A stretch of 64,000 nucleotides of DNA from NCBI GenBank assembly GCA_019359285.1, contig JAHHHQ010000020.1, positions 124,001 through 188,000 on the forward strand, given 5' to 3'. Position numbers and translations under genes: made by a program. The notes under the pieces were generated by a model, which was given only the letters and a program-made list of their open reading frames with translations, searched no databases and had not been told where the DNA came from. Shown in pieces: positions 53,134 to 61,996 of the stretch (positions are counted from its first letter, which is position 1; each line of letters starts with the position of its first letter). Source of the stretch: Nodosilinea sp. WJT8-NPBG4 (GTDB lineage Bacteria > Cyanobacteriota > Cyanobacteriia > Phormidesmidales > Phormidesmidaceae).

Positions 53134-54177
53134 ATGAAACGACGCACCTTTTTGCCCACGCTGTTTGCTTTCTTTTGCAGCCTATTGATTACCGTCAGCT
53201 GTGCCCAAACTACCCCCCAATCCGATACCCCCACCGATGCGTCTGCGCCCGCTACGACCGGGGAGCCCTTGAAGCTTGGCTATAGCAGCTGGGCGGGCTG
53301 GTGGCCCTGGGCGATCGCCGAAGAAGAGGGTCTATTCGAAAAGAATGGGGCCAATGTCGAGCTGATCTGGTTTGACGGCTACCTAGAATCAATCCAGTCC
53401 CTAGCCACCGGGCAGCTCGATGCCAACAGCCAAACTCTCAACGACACCATCTCCTTCGCGGGGGATGCCGTCAACGGCATGGTGGCGGTGCTGGTCAACG
53501 ACAACTCCGCCGGTAACGACAAGGTGATTGGGGCCGAGGGCATCGACACCGTCGCCGATCTGGCCGGCAAAACCGTCGCCCTAGAAGAGGGCGTAGTGGG
53601 CGACTTTTTGCTCAACCTGGCGTTGGAAGATGCGGGCCTAAGCCGAGTTGATGTGGAAATTAAGAATTTGGAAACCGGGGCTGCGGCCACGGCCTTTGCT
53701 GCAGGGCAAGTAGATGGCTTTGCGGGCTGGGTACCTTTCTGGGAAACGGCGCTTTCGCGTGAGGGCAGCAAAGAGCTGGCGACATCGAAGGATTACCCGG
53801 GCGCAATTCCTGACCTGCTGGTGGTAACCCAAAAGTTGATTGATAGCCGCCCCGACCAGGTGCAAGCCCTGGTGAATACCTGGTTCGACATTTTGGCCTT
53901 TATCGAAGAAAACCCTGACCGGGCCAACGAGATCATGGCGAAGCGTGCCAGCGTTAGCGACTCTGAGTTTGAGAAGTACACCGAGGGCACCAAAATCTTC
54001 ACCCTAGACGAAAACTTAGAAGCCTTTAGCGCAGGCGGTGACGACATGAAGTACATGCCCTACGCCTCTCAGGAAATGGCCGAATTTATGGTGGAGCTTA
54101 AGTTTATCCCCGAGGCCCCCGACCTAGAGGCCATTCTCGATGACCAATTTGTTAAGGCCTACACCGCCAAGAAGTAG
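53134..54177 (+). CDS. ABC transporter substrate-binding lipoprotein, NitT/TauT type
   Basis: A 347-residue solute-binding protein. The signal sequence ends in a lipobox LLITVSC with Cys23 as lipidation site. The mature part begins LKLGYSSWAGWWPWAIAEEEGLFEKNG, typical of NMT1/SsuA/TauA-type proteins, then ESIQSLATGQLDANSQTLNDTI and GKTVALEEGVVGDFLLNLAL. Several tryptophans near the start of the mature protein could form a cation-binding cage. It is 90 bases downstream of glnT-like and four bases before the permease region, so almost certainly in the riboswitch-controlled operon. The ligand is probably guanidine or a derivative (inference). Confidence 0.93.
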   Translation: MKRRTFLPTLFAFFCSLLITVSCAQTTPQSDTPTDASAPATTGEPLKLGYSSWAGWWPWAIAEEEGLFEKNGANVELIWFDGYLESIQSLATGQLDANSQTLNDTISFAGDAVNGMVAVLVNDNSAGNDKVIGAEGIDTVADLAGKTVALEEGVVGDFLLNLALEDAGLSRVDVEIKNLETGAAATAFAAGQVDGFAGWVPFWETALSREGSKELATSKDYPGAIPDLLVVTQKLIDSRPDQVQALVNTWFDILAFIEENPDRANEIMAKRASVSDSEFEKYTEGTKIFTLDENLEAFSAGGDDMKYMPYASQEMAEFMVELKFIPEAPDLEAILDDQFVKAYTAKK

Positions 54178-54261
54178 CCGTTGATGCAAGCCCCGATCGC
54201 CGTTCTGTGGATGATGGGGGCTAATACTTTTCAGGTTTGTTGTACGTTTGGGCTAACCCCT

Positions 54262-55104
54262 GTGACTCCCACTTCCCCTTCCTTTTCCACCGCGCCCACC
54301 GCCTCCCAGGGCATGAAGCCCAGTGTTTTTTGGCGACTGGCCGACGACATTCCCAAGCCGATGAGCACGGCGCTGATGGTGCTCTCCATTGCGGTGCCCT
54401 TTGCGATCTGGTGGTTGGTGGCCAGCCTCGACCTGGTGAATGATAAGTTTTTGCCGTCGCCGCTTCAGGTGGCCCAAGCCCTAGGACGGCTGTGGACGGA
54501 TGGCTTTCTGCTGGACGATACCGCCGCCAGCATCATGCGGGTGACGGTGGGCTTTGGGCTAGCGGCGCTAGTGTCGGTGCCCATCGGCATTGCCATGGGA
54601 GCCTTTGCCAGCGTGCGATCGCTGCTCGAACCGATCATTGGCGTGGTCCGCTACATGCCTCCCCCAGCCTTCATTCCCCTGCTAATCATTTATCTGGGTC
54701 TGGGAGAAGCACCTAAAATTGCCCTGATTTTCATGGGCACGGTGTTCTTCAACATCCTGATGATCATGGATGCAGTAAAGTTTGTGCCTAAGGCCCTGCT
54801 CGAAACCACTTATACCTTGGGTGGGCAGCGGAGGCAGGCGCTATTTCAAGTGATCACCCCCTACGTGCTGCCCAACATCATCGACACCTTCCGCATCAAC
54901 ATTGCCACCTCCTGGAGCCTGGTGGTAGTAGCGGAGCTGGTGGCGGCAGAAAACGGCCTCGGCAAGCGGATTGTGCTGGCCCAAAAGTTCTTCAACACCG
55001 ACGAAATCTTTGCCTGCCTGATCATTCTGGGTGTAATCGGCTTTGCCCTAGATTTGTCGCTTCGAGGGTTGATGAAAGCCACCTGCAAATGGGCGGTGAA
55101 TTAG
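54262..55104 (+). CDS. ABC transporter permease, SsuC/TauC type
   Basis: An inner-membrane permease with six helices and the coupling-loop motif (ETTYTLGGQRRQALFQVITPYVLPNIIDTFRINIATSWSLVVVAEL). VRYMPPPAFIPLLIIYLGLGEAPKIALIFMGT is characteristic of the NitT/TauT subfamily. The start is uncertain: the frame opens at 54181 directly after the binding-protein gene, with candidates ATG 54184, GTG 54262 and ATG 54313. I list the GTG, which gives a 280-residue product. It acts with the adjoining binding protein and ATPase. Confidence 0.92.
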   Translation: MTPTSPSFSTAPTASQGMKPSVFWRLADDIPKPMSTALMVLSIAVPFAIWWLVASLDLVNDKFLPSPLQVAQALGRLWTDGFLLDDTAASIMRVTVGFGLAALVSVPIGIAMGAFASVRSLLEPIIGVVRYMPPPAFIPLLIIYLGLGEAPKIALIFMGTVFFNILMIMDAVKFVPKALLETTYTLGGQRRQALFQVITPYVLPNIIDTFRINIATSWSLVVVAELVAAENGLGKRIVLAQKFFNTDEIFACLIILGVIGFALDLSLRGLMKATCKWAVN

Positions 55105-55130
55105 GCCGTCCATTGGTCTGTCGCATTGGT

Positions 55131-55153
55131 CTGGTGGGCAGTGCCCACCCTAC
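55131..55153. repeat. Dispersed palindromic repeat, copy 1
   Basis: A 23-base unit with core GGTGGGCAGTGCCCACC, identical to a second copy at 57251-57273. A C-rich, CCATCCACC-type low-complexity stretch follows it, up to the ATPase start. It lies inside the operon between permease and ATPase. Confidence 0.9.
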
Positions 55154-55211
55154 GGTACTCGCGCACCCTATCCACCCCCTTCACCCATCCACCCCCTACC
55201 CTCACCCCACC

Positions 55212-55985
55212 ATGCACTTAGAAATCAACAACCTCACCAAACAGTTCGACACCCGCCAGGGACCAGTGCTGGCGCTCGATGACATCAATATGCACGTAGA
55301 AACGGGCGAATTTGTCTGCGTGGTAGGGGCCTCGGGCTCCGGAAAATCTACGCTGCTGCGGCTAGTGGCGGGGCTAGATATGCCCACGGCGGGGGAAATG
55401 ACGGTGGATGGCCAAGTAGTGACGGGGCCAGGATCCGATCGCGGCATGATATTTCAGAGCTACACCCTATATCCCTGGATGTCGGTGCAGAAGAATGTGG
55501 AGTTTGGCCTCAAGCTCCAGGGCGTGGGGCCACGGGAGCGGCGAGAAATGGCCTCCTACTATTTAAATGTGGTGGGGCTGACCAAGTTTGCGCGATCGCT
55601 GCCCAAGCAGCTCTCGGGGGGTATGAAACAGCGGGTGGCGATCGCCCGCACCCTGGCCTCGCGGCCCAAAATTATGCTGATGGATGAGCCCTTTGGGGCT
55701 TTGGATGTGCAGACCAAGGAAACCATGCAGCAGTTCATGCTCGACCTGTGGAACCGCACCAGAGTCAGCATTTTGATGATCACCCACGATGTGGATGAGG
55801 CGGTGTTTCTATCCCAGCGCATTTATGTGCTGACGGCGCACCCCGGCACCATTCAGCGAGAGGTGTTTGTGAATTTACCCAGCGATCGCACCTATACCAT
55901 TCGCCGCGATCGGGCTTTTCAGGACTACCGCGAAGGCATCATGGATCTGCTGCGGGGAAAGACAACGCCGGCCTTGGTGAGCTGA
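55212..55985 (+). CDS. ABC transporter ATPase, SsuB/TauB/NrtD type
   Basis: A 257-residue ATP-binding subunit. Walker A GASGSGKSTLLRLVAGL, Q-loop FQSYTLYPW, signature LSGGMKQRVAIARTL, Walker B IMLMDEPFGALD and switch His in ITHDVDEAVFL are complete. The ATG at 55212 gives the normal N-terminus (LEINNLTKQF); the frame opens upstream within the permease end. With the binding protein and permease it forms a full importer of the nitrate/sulphonate/taurine family, under the guanidine riboswitch. Confidence 0.96.
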   Translation: MHLEINNLTKQFDTRQGPVLALDDINMHVETGEFVCVVGASGSGKSTLLRLVAGLDMPTAGEMTVDGQVVTGPGSDRGMIFQSYTLYPWMSVQKNVEFGLKLQGVGPRERREMASYYLNVVGLTKFARSLPKQLSGGMKQRVAIARTLASRPKIMLMDEPFGALDVQTKETMQQFMLDLWNRTRVSILMITHDVDEAVFLSQRIYVLTAHPGTIQREVFVNLPSDRTYTIRRDRAFQDYREGIMDLLRGKTTPALVS

Positions 55986-56001
55986 TAGGGAGTATCTAGC
56001 C

Positions 56002-57153
56002 ATGGTTTCTAGTCTGCCGCTGCAATGGTCAAAGACTGATCCCCAAGGGTCATCGCCGGTTCCCCCCGACGCTCACGGGCTGCCGGAACGATTTTTGCTC
56101 ACCGCCGACCACTACACCAATCCTCAGTGGCTCCCGATAGAGCAGCGGGCGATCTTTCGCCGCACCTGGCTCTATGTGGGCGATGGCGAACTTCTCCAGC
56201 CGGGGATGGTGTGGGCCAGGTCGGTAGGTGGGGCTCCCCTGCTGATTGTTCGAGATAATGGTGGCGAGCTGCGGGCCTTTTACAACCTCTGCCCCCACCG
56301 GGCTGCAATTTTGTCGCCTCAAGCAGGCATTCACCCCTGCCAAAAGCTGGTGTGCCCTTACCACGCCTGGGTTTATGACCTCTCGGGGAATTTGCTGGGG
56401 GTGCCTTCCCAAGATCAGTTTCCTCAGTCATTTGAAAAGCAAGAGTTTGCCCTGCGATCGCTGCGGTTAGAGACCTGGTCGGGCTTTATGTTCGTCTGCT
56501 TTGATGACAGTGCGCCGCCGCTAGTCGAGTTTCTAGGCAGCATCCCCCAGCACCTGGGGCAGCACCGCACCCTCGCCACCCAACCGCTGGCGGCCAAGCA
56601 GTACATCGTCGCCTGCAACTGGAAGAACTACCACGACAACACCCTGTGCGATTACCACGTGGCGATCGCCCACCGCACCACCCTCAACCAGGTGCAAGGC
56701 CCCATTCGCCACTACCAGCACCAACTCGAAACCTTCGTCAACTTGCTCTACACCCCCACCACCGCCGATTGGCAAGCCGAAAACCCCATCTTGCCAACCC
56801 TCCAGGGCCGCAGCCGCGAGGGATTTTTTACCTACGGTATCTACCCCAACCTGCACCTGCTGGGTCTGCCCAACGGCCTGTTGGCCTGGCTGCACATCGA
56901 GCCGCTCACCGCTGAGTCTTGCCAGGTTTCCTTAGAACTCTATGGTGACCCCGAATTTTGCCCGCCCAACGAAACCCTGCTGGCCGAGTTTGAAGCCTTT
57001 ATGCAAGAAGACATGGTACTCACCGAAAGCGTGCAGCAAGGCTACGCCAGCGGTGCCTACACCCCCGGCCCAGTGAATGGTTTAGAATCGCGGATCATTC
57101 ACCAGCAAAAGCTGATCTGGGATGCCCTTGCCGCCATTGGTGCAGCTGATTAG
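56002..57153 (+). CDS. Rieske mononuclear iron oxygenase, alpha subunit
   Basis: A 383-residue aromatic-ring-hydroxylase-type oxygenase. The Rieske centre ligands are Cys97/His99 (NLCPHRA) and Cys118/His121 (VCPYHAW). The mononuclear iron site is set by CNWKNYHDNTLCDYHVAIAH, with bridging Asp217, ligands His219 and His224, and probably Asp337 (FMQEDMVL). Sequence style is that of small-substrate members such as choline monooxygenase, CntA and GbcA rather than of naphthalene dioxygenases. No beta subunit or reductase adjoins, so it may use ferredoxin. It starts 16 bases after the ATPase gene, firmly in the operon. Likely role: hydroxylation or N-dealkylation of the imported compound (inference). 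Confidence 0.94.
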   Translation: MVSSLPLQWSKTDPQGSSPVPPDAHGLPERFLLTADHYTNPQWLPIEQRAIFRRTWLYVGDGELLQPGMVWARSVGGAPLLIVRDNGGELRAFYNLCPHRAAILSPQAGIHPCQKLVCPYHAWVYDLSGNLLGVPSQDQFPQSFEKQEFALRSLRLETWSGFMFVCFDDSAPPLVEFLGSIPQHLGQHRTLATQPLAAKQYIVACNWKNYHDNTLCDYHVAIAHRTTLNQVQGPIRHYQHQLETFVNLLYTPTTADWQAENPILPTLQGRSREGFFTYGIYPNLHLLGLPNGLLAWLHIEPLTAESCQVSLELYGDPEFCPPNETLLAEFEAFMQEDMVLTESVQQGYASGAYTPGPVNGLESRIIHQQKLIWDALAAIGAAD

Positions 57154-57250
57154 CGGTATAAATTGATGCCGAGCAAACACCGTAAAGCCTCTGGCTTGGC
57201 TTTGCCTATGCCCCTACGCAAAACCCCGGTTGTATAGCGCTAGGGTAACG

Positions 57251-57273
57251 CTGGTGGGCAGTGCCCACCCTAC
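57251..57273. repeat. Dispersed palindromic repeat, copy 2
   Basis: Identical over 23 bases to the unit at 55131-55153, again followed by a CCATCCACC-type C-rich stretch that runs to the next gene start. Confidence 0.9.
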
Positions 57274-57320
57274 CCATCCACCCACCTACCCATCCACCCG
57301 CCTACCCCATCCACCCCTCC

Positions 57321-58079
57321 ATGCCCCTCAACCCCTTCCTCGGCGTCTGGCAACGCCGCTCCATTCAGTTTGACCAAGGCCCCATTGAAACCAGCCAATC
57401 CGTCCTGTGGATTCAGGCCGAAACCTACTTTGCCGATGTGCGTAGCACTCCCTTTGCGGGACGGCTGACGTCGGAGCGGTACCGGGCAATGGACTGGCGA
57501 TCGCGCTTCGATGCCGACCTGCTGGGCTTTGCCGGCACCTTTAGCTGGTCTGAGGTCCCCCCGACCTGCACCTGGCACCATCGCCTTGCCCTTACACCCC
57601 GCCACTGGCCCGACACCAGCAACTATCAATGGCTGGGGCCAGACGACTTTTTAGAGCAGGGCACTTGTGAAGATGACGAGGGTGGTCTCCACCCCTTTGT
57701 TGAGCACTGGTATCGCATTCACCCTGGCCCTGTGCAGATGTGGCGTCTGGACCGGGCCGCTCACCAGGGGCAGGCCCTCAGGGTGGGCAACTGGGCCGTC
57801 TTAGTGCACCAGTGGCGTTCGCAAAGCGTCTCCAGTGGAGAATTACAAAGCGTCTCTAGTCAAGAATCGTCCACCGCAGACCCCTGGGAGGCGGAGAGCT
57901 GGCGTGCGTTTTCTGCCACCGCCTGGGAGTATCGGGAGGGCACCTGGCAGGCTCTGTTTGGCACTGACGCCAGCCTGGGCACCCCACCTCGTTGGACGCC
58001 GCTGGATTTAGATGACCCGCTCGGCCTGTGGCAGCTGGAGCGCTCGGCCCCAGTGAGCCGGAGCCTAGAGCTTAACTAA
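57321..58079 (+). CDS. Beta-rich protein of unknown function in the guanidine locus
   Basis: A 252-residue protein rich in Trp, with alternating short strands that suggest a lipocalin-like or calycin barrel: FLGVWQRRSIQFDQG, SVLWIQAETYFADVRS, FAGTFSWSEVPPTCTWHHRL, VEHWYRIHPGPVQMWRLDR, LRVGNWAVLVHQWRS. No enzyme motif recognised. A short DNA repeat (two CAAAGCGTCTC words) is inserted in frame at residues 172-187 and encodes SVSSGELQSVSSQE. The ATG follows the second copy of the dispersed repeat. It is 167 bases after the oxygenase and probably the last gene of the operon. Confidence 0.75.
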   Translation: MPLNPFLGVWQRRSIQFDQGPIETSQSVLWIQAETYFADVRSTPFAGRLTSERYRAMDWRSRFDADLLGFAGTFSWSEVPPTCTWHHRLALTPRHWPDTSNYQWLGPDDFLEQGTCEDDEGGLHPFVEHWYRIHPGPVQMWRLDRAAHQGQALRVGNWAVLVHQWRSQSVSSGELQSVSSQESSTADPWEAESWRAFSATAWEYREGTWQALFGTDASLGTPPRWTPLDLDDPLGLWQLERSAPVSRSLELN

Positions 58080-58188
58080 GTATTGAGCCTGGGCATCTGG
58101 CAAACTCTCGGTGATAAGGTAAATCCTTAGTACGTAAGGCTATCTCTGGTAGAGAGGTACAGTCAGCCTTCAGCACACAGGTCGCGCT

Positions 58189-60258
58189 ATGAGTCCAAAA
58201 GTTCTCCCTGGCCAAAGCTACCCCCTAGGGGCCACCGTCTACGCCGTGGGGGTGAATTTTTGCCTTTACTCTAAACACGCTACCGGCATAGACCTGCTGC
58301 TGTTTGAGGCCGATAACCTCACCGAACCCAGCCGGGTAATCGCCTTCGACCCGCTGTGGAACCGCACGTTTTACTACTGGCACCTGTTTGTGCCGGGGCT
58401 AAAGAGCGGCCAGGTCTACGCCTATCGCGTCCACGGCCCTTTTGACCCGGCCCACGGCCACCGCTTCGACGCCACTAAGGTATTGCTTGACCCCTACGCC
58501 CGAGCCATTGTCGGTGACGACATCTACGCTCGCAGCCGCGCCATTGGCCCCGGCGACAACTGCGCCACCGCTCTCAAGGGAGTGGTGGTTGACACCCGTA
58601 ACTACGACTGGCAGGGCGATCGCCCCCTGCACATCCCCTACTCCAGTAGCGTCATCTATGAGATGCATGTGGGTGGCTTTACCCGCCACTCCTCCTCGGG
58701 GCTGCCCGACGAGCAGCAGGGCACCTACGCTGGGCTAATCGAAAAAATCCCTTACCTGCAAGCGCTAGGCATTACGGCGGTGGAACTGCTGCCCATTCAT
58801 CAGTTCGACGCCCAAGATGCGATGCCCGGACGAGAAAACTACTGGGGCTATAGCACCCTGGGCTTTTTTGCCCCCCACCGCGCCTACAGCTCCCGCAAAG
58901 ATCCCCTGGGGCCAGTGAACGAGTTTCGCGACATGGTTAAGGCGCTGCACCGAGCCGGCATCGAAGTCATTCTCGACGTGGTATTTAACCATTCTGCCGA
59001 GGGCAACCATGAAGGCCCCACCCTGAGCTTTAAGGGCATCGACAACGAAACCTACTACATGCTCGAAGACAACCCGATCTACTACTCCAACTACAGTGGC
59101 TGCGGCAATACGCTCTCGCCCAACCACGCTGTTGTGGGGCGCATGATTCTCGACAGTCTGCGCTACTGGGTGTCGGAAATGCATGTGGATGGCTTTCGCT
59201 TTGACTTGGCTTCGGTGATGTCGCGCGACATGGCGGGCAACCCCCTCGAAGACCCGCCGATTTTGTGGAATATTGAGTCGGAGCCGATTTTGGCGGGCAC
59301 CAAGATCATCGCCGAGGCTTGGGATGCGGCGGGGCTATACCAGGTGGGCAGCTTTATCGGCGATCGCTTTGCCGAATGGAATGGCCCCTACCGCGACCAC
59401 GTGCGCCAGTTTGTTAAAGGTGACGAAGGCGTGGTGCCTGACCTGGCCGCCCGCCTGCTGGGCAGCCCCGACATCTACCAAAAACCCAACCGCGAGCCCA
59501 ACCGCAGCATCCACTTTGTCACCTGCCACGATGGCTTTACCCTCAACGACCTAGTCTCTTATGACCAAAAGTACAACGAGGCCAATGGCGAGCATAACCG
59601 CGACGGCACCGACGCCAACTACAGCTGGAACTGCGGCGTAGAAGGCCTCTCGGCCCCACCCGAGGTCGAGCAGCTGCGCCAGCGGCAGATTAAAAACTTT
59701 CTCACCCTGCTGTTTATGTCCCAGGGCACTCCCATGCTGCTGATGGGCGACGAGGTGCGTCGCACCCAGCGGGGCAACAACAACGCCTATTGCCAAGACA
59801 ACGACCTGAGCTGGTTTAACTGGGATGCCGTAGAGAAAGAACAGCCGCTGCTGCGCTTTACCCAGGGGCTGATTCACTTCATTCAAAACCTGAAGGTGTT
59901 TCAGCTCCAGCACCTACTGCGGGTGACCACCACCTGGCACTACGAACCCCACATTGTCTGGCATGGCACCGCTCTCAACCAGCCCGACTGGTCAGAGCAC
60001 TCTCGCACCCTGGCCTTTACCCTGCGCTACCCCGACGCCAAGGAGCAAATTCACGTCATGCTCAACGCCTACTGGGAGGTGCTGATGTTTAACCTGCCGG
60101 GGCTGGGTCCTCACGATCGCTGGCACCGCATTGTCGATACTGCTGTGCCGCCGCCCCGCGACTTTTGCTACCCCGAGGAAGCCCCGGTGTTTGAAAGCGA
60201 TCTGTACCCAGTGGAGCCGCGATCGACCGTAGTGCTGATGAGCCGGCCTCAGGGTTAG
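58189..60258 (+). CDS. glgX: Glycogen debranching enzyme (isoamylase), GlgX
   Basis: A 689-residue GH13 isoamylase that cleaves alpha-1,6 branches of glycogen. The N-terminal CBM48 domain (about 1-110) has GATVYAVGVNFCLYSKHATGIDLLLF. Catalytic-barrel motifs are VFNHSAEGNHEGP, DGFRFDLASVMSRD (nucleophile Asp), IIAEAWDAAGLYQVG (acid Glu) and FVTCHDGFTLNDLVSYDQKYN. ATG start. It is about 110 bases after the unknown beta-rich gene and is probably a separate unit. Confidence 0.97.
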   Translation: MSPKVLPGQSYPLGATVYAVGVNFCLYSKHATGIDLLLFEADNLTEPSRVIAFDPLWNRTFYYWHLFVPGLKSGQVYAYRVHGPFDPAHGHRFDATKVLLDPYARAIVGDDIYARSRAIGPGDNCATALKGVVVDTRNYDWQGDRPLHIPYSSSVIYEMHVGGFTRHSSSGLPDEQQGTYAGLIEKIPYLQALGITAVELLPIHQFDAQDAMPGRENYWGYSTLGFFAPHRAYSSRKDPLGPVNEFRDMVKALHRAGIEVILDVVFNHSAEGNHEGPTLSFKGIDNETYYMLEDNPIYYSNYSGCGNTLSPNHAVVGRMILDSLRYWVSEMHVDGFRFDLASVMSRDMAGNPLEDPPILWNIESEPILAGTKIIAEAWDAAGLYQVGSFIGDRFAEWNGPYRDHVRQFVKGDEGVVPDLAARLLGSPDIYQKPNREPNRSIHFVTCHDGFTLNDLVSYDQKYNEANGEHNRDGTDANYSWNCGVEGLSAPPEVEQLRQRQIKNFLTLLFMSQGTPMLLMGDEVRRTQRGNNNAYCQDNDLSWFNWDAVEKEQPLLRFTQGLIHFIQNLKVFQLQHLLRVTTTWHYEPHIVWHGTALNQPDWSEHSRTLAFTLRYPDAKEQIHVMLNAYWEVLMFNLPGLGPHDRWHRIVDTAVPPPRDFCYPEEAPVFESDLYPVEPRSTVVLMSRPQG

Positions 60259-60329
60259 TGCCCTGCGGGCTTAGCTCTTAGATTCTCTACGCCGTCCTGT
60301 ATCCTAAACAAGTTCAGCCCTGGTGCCCT

Positions 60330-61463
60330 TTGTACCTTACCCATCTATCGCTCAGGCACTTTCGCAACTACGGCGAGCAGCAGATCGACTTTGCCGCTCC
60401 CAAGACTATTTTGGTGGGGGAAAATGCCCAGGGTAAGTCGAATCTGCTAGAGGCGGTAGAGCTGTTAGCGACGCTCAAGTCGCACCGAACCAGCCGCGAT
60501 CGCGATCTGGTGCATCAAGACCAGCCCGTGGCTCAAATCACCGCCTCGGTGCGCAGAGATTTGGGCATAGCCGATCTCTCTCTGGTGCTGCGCCAAGCGG
60601 GGCGGCGCACAGCCATTCTCAACGGCGAAAAGCTGCGGCGACAGCTCGACTTTCTCGGCGCCCTCAACGCGGTACAGTTCTCTAGCCTCGATATCGACCT
60701 GGTGCGGGGCGGGCCGGGGGCGCGGCGCGACTGGCTCGATACGTTGCTGATCCAGCTAGAGCCGCTCTACGCCCACATTCTCAGCCAGTACAACCAGGTG
60801 CTCAAGCAGCGCAATGCCCTGATCAAAAAATCTTTTGGCGATGACGATGGCGAGCCTGCCCCTGCCCTAGACGCCACCGAGTTTGCCCTGTGGGATGCCC
60901 AGCTAGCGGCCCTGGGCACGCGGGTGATTCGGCGTCGGGCCAGGGCAATCGATCGCCTCGCCCCGATCGCCCACCAGTGGCACCAGGCGATCAGCGGCCA
61001 GCGAGAAGACCTGCGCATGCATTACCAGCCCAATGTGCCCATGGCGGAGGATGATCCGCAAGTCATCCAGGCCAGCTTTTTGGAGAAGATTAAGTTGAGG
61101 GCGATCGCAGAACAGCACCAGCGCACCACCCTGGTTGGCCCCCACCGTGACGACATTGAGTTCACCATCAATGACACCCCTAGCCGGCAGTATGGATCCC
61201 AGGGCCAGCAGCGCACCCTAGTGCTGGCGCTCAAGCTGGCGGAGCTGCACCTGATCGATGAGGTGGTTGGCGAACCGCCCCTGCTGCTGCTGGATGACGT
61301 GCTGGCCGAGCTAGATCTCAACCGCCAAAACCAGCTTTTGGAAGCGATTCAAGACCGGTTTCAAACCATCATCACCACCACTCACTTAGGAGCTTTCGGC
61401 AGCCAGTGGATGACCTCATCGCAGATTTTGACGGTGAAGGCGGGGCGGATTGAGGGCAGCTAA
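60330..61463 (+). CDS. recF: DNA replication and repair protein RecF
   Basis: An SMC-like ATPase that helps load RecA at single-strand gaps. The 377-residue product has Walker [19 protein letters not shown] at the N-terminus, signature [18 protein letters not shown] and Walker [13 protein letters not shown]. The start is TTG, fixed by the family N-terminus [13 protein letters not shown]. It follows glgX by 70 bases; dnaA and gyrB, its partners in other bacteria, are not here. Confidence 0.97.
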   Translation: MYLTHLSLRHFRNYGEQQIDFAAPKTILVGENAQGKSNLLEAVELLATLKSHRTSRDRDLVHQDQPVAQITASVRRDLGIADLSLVLRQAGRRTAILNGEKLRRQLDFLGALNAVQFSSLDIDLVRGGPGARRDWLDTLLIQLEPLYAHILSQYNQVLKQRNALIKKSFGDDDGEPAPALDATEFALWDAQLAALGTRVIRRRARAIDRLAPIAHQWHQAISGQREDLRMHYQPNVPMAEDDPQVIQASFLEKIKLRAIAEQHQRTTLVGPHRDDIEFTINDTPSRQYGSQGQQRTLVLALKLAELHLIDEVVGEPPLLLLDDVLAELDLNRQNQLLEAIQDRFQTIITTTHLGAFGSQWMTSSQILTVKAGRIEGS

Positions 61464-61696
61464 GGGGCTTTGCATGTTCGATCTATCTCAACGACCCTGC
61501 CGGTTCATAAGGGAGAAGGAACGTTGAGACCTATGAGGCCATAACCGATGAGTAGAGGTGCGATCGCCCCCTACCAAACCCATCGCGCTTTGCGTGAACA
61601 TCGATTCAATCTTGATCGGTTAGCTTTGAGGTAGCTGAAGAATAATCATAATGAGAGAAAGTTTTCCATACCCAAGCTTGATCAGGTTATTGAAGC

Positions 61697-61996
61697 GTGT
61701 TTGAAAGACAGCAAACTTCCCCTACCTCTACTAACGGTCGTGCTCTTCCCCCACGGCATCGTGCTATTCTCAGCCGAGGGAGTTACTTTAGCTTGTTAAG
61801 TCTGGGCAGCGCCGGCAGCATTCTCAGCATTGGCAGCACCGGCAGCATTCTCAGCATTGGCAGCGCGGGTAGTATCTTGAGCATTGGCAGTGTAGGCAGC
61901 ATTTTGAGCGTTGGCAGCGCCGGTAGCGTGCTGTCGGTGTTGAGTATGGACAGCATTCTTAGCGTCTTGCAGTTTTGGGCCGTTCACCAGTTTTGA
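61697..61996 (+). CDS. Nonapeptide-repeat small protein
   Basis: A 99-residue protein from GTG. After 35 ordinary residues (RHRAILSRGSYFSLLSL) it consists of six consecutive nonapeptides of the form GS(A/T/V)GSILS(I/V), ending SVLSMDSILSVLQFW. The regular Gly-Ser/Ile-Leu-Ser pattern predicts a beta-solenoid or stacked sheet. I recall similar GSAGSVLS-type repeat proteins in cyanobacteria and actinobacteria, all of unknown function. The start has no clear ribosome binding site. An antisense frame (61796-62023) is also open but Ala/Asn-rich, probably a shadow. Confidence 0.6.
   Translation: MFERQQTSPTSTNGRALPPRHRAILSRGSYFSLLSLGSAGSILSIGSTGSILSIGSAGSILSIGSVGSILSVGSAGSVLSVLSMDSILSVLQFWAVHQF
61805..61966 (+). 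repeat. Tandem 27-base repeat, six units
   Basis: Six imperfect units of 27 bases, starting GGCAGCGCCGGCAGCATT, encode the nonapeptides of the preceding gene. Differences between copies are mostly silent or conservative, which indicates selection on the protein. Confidence 0.9.
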
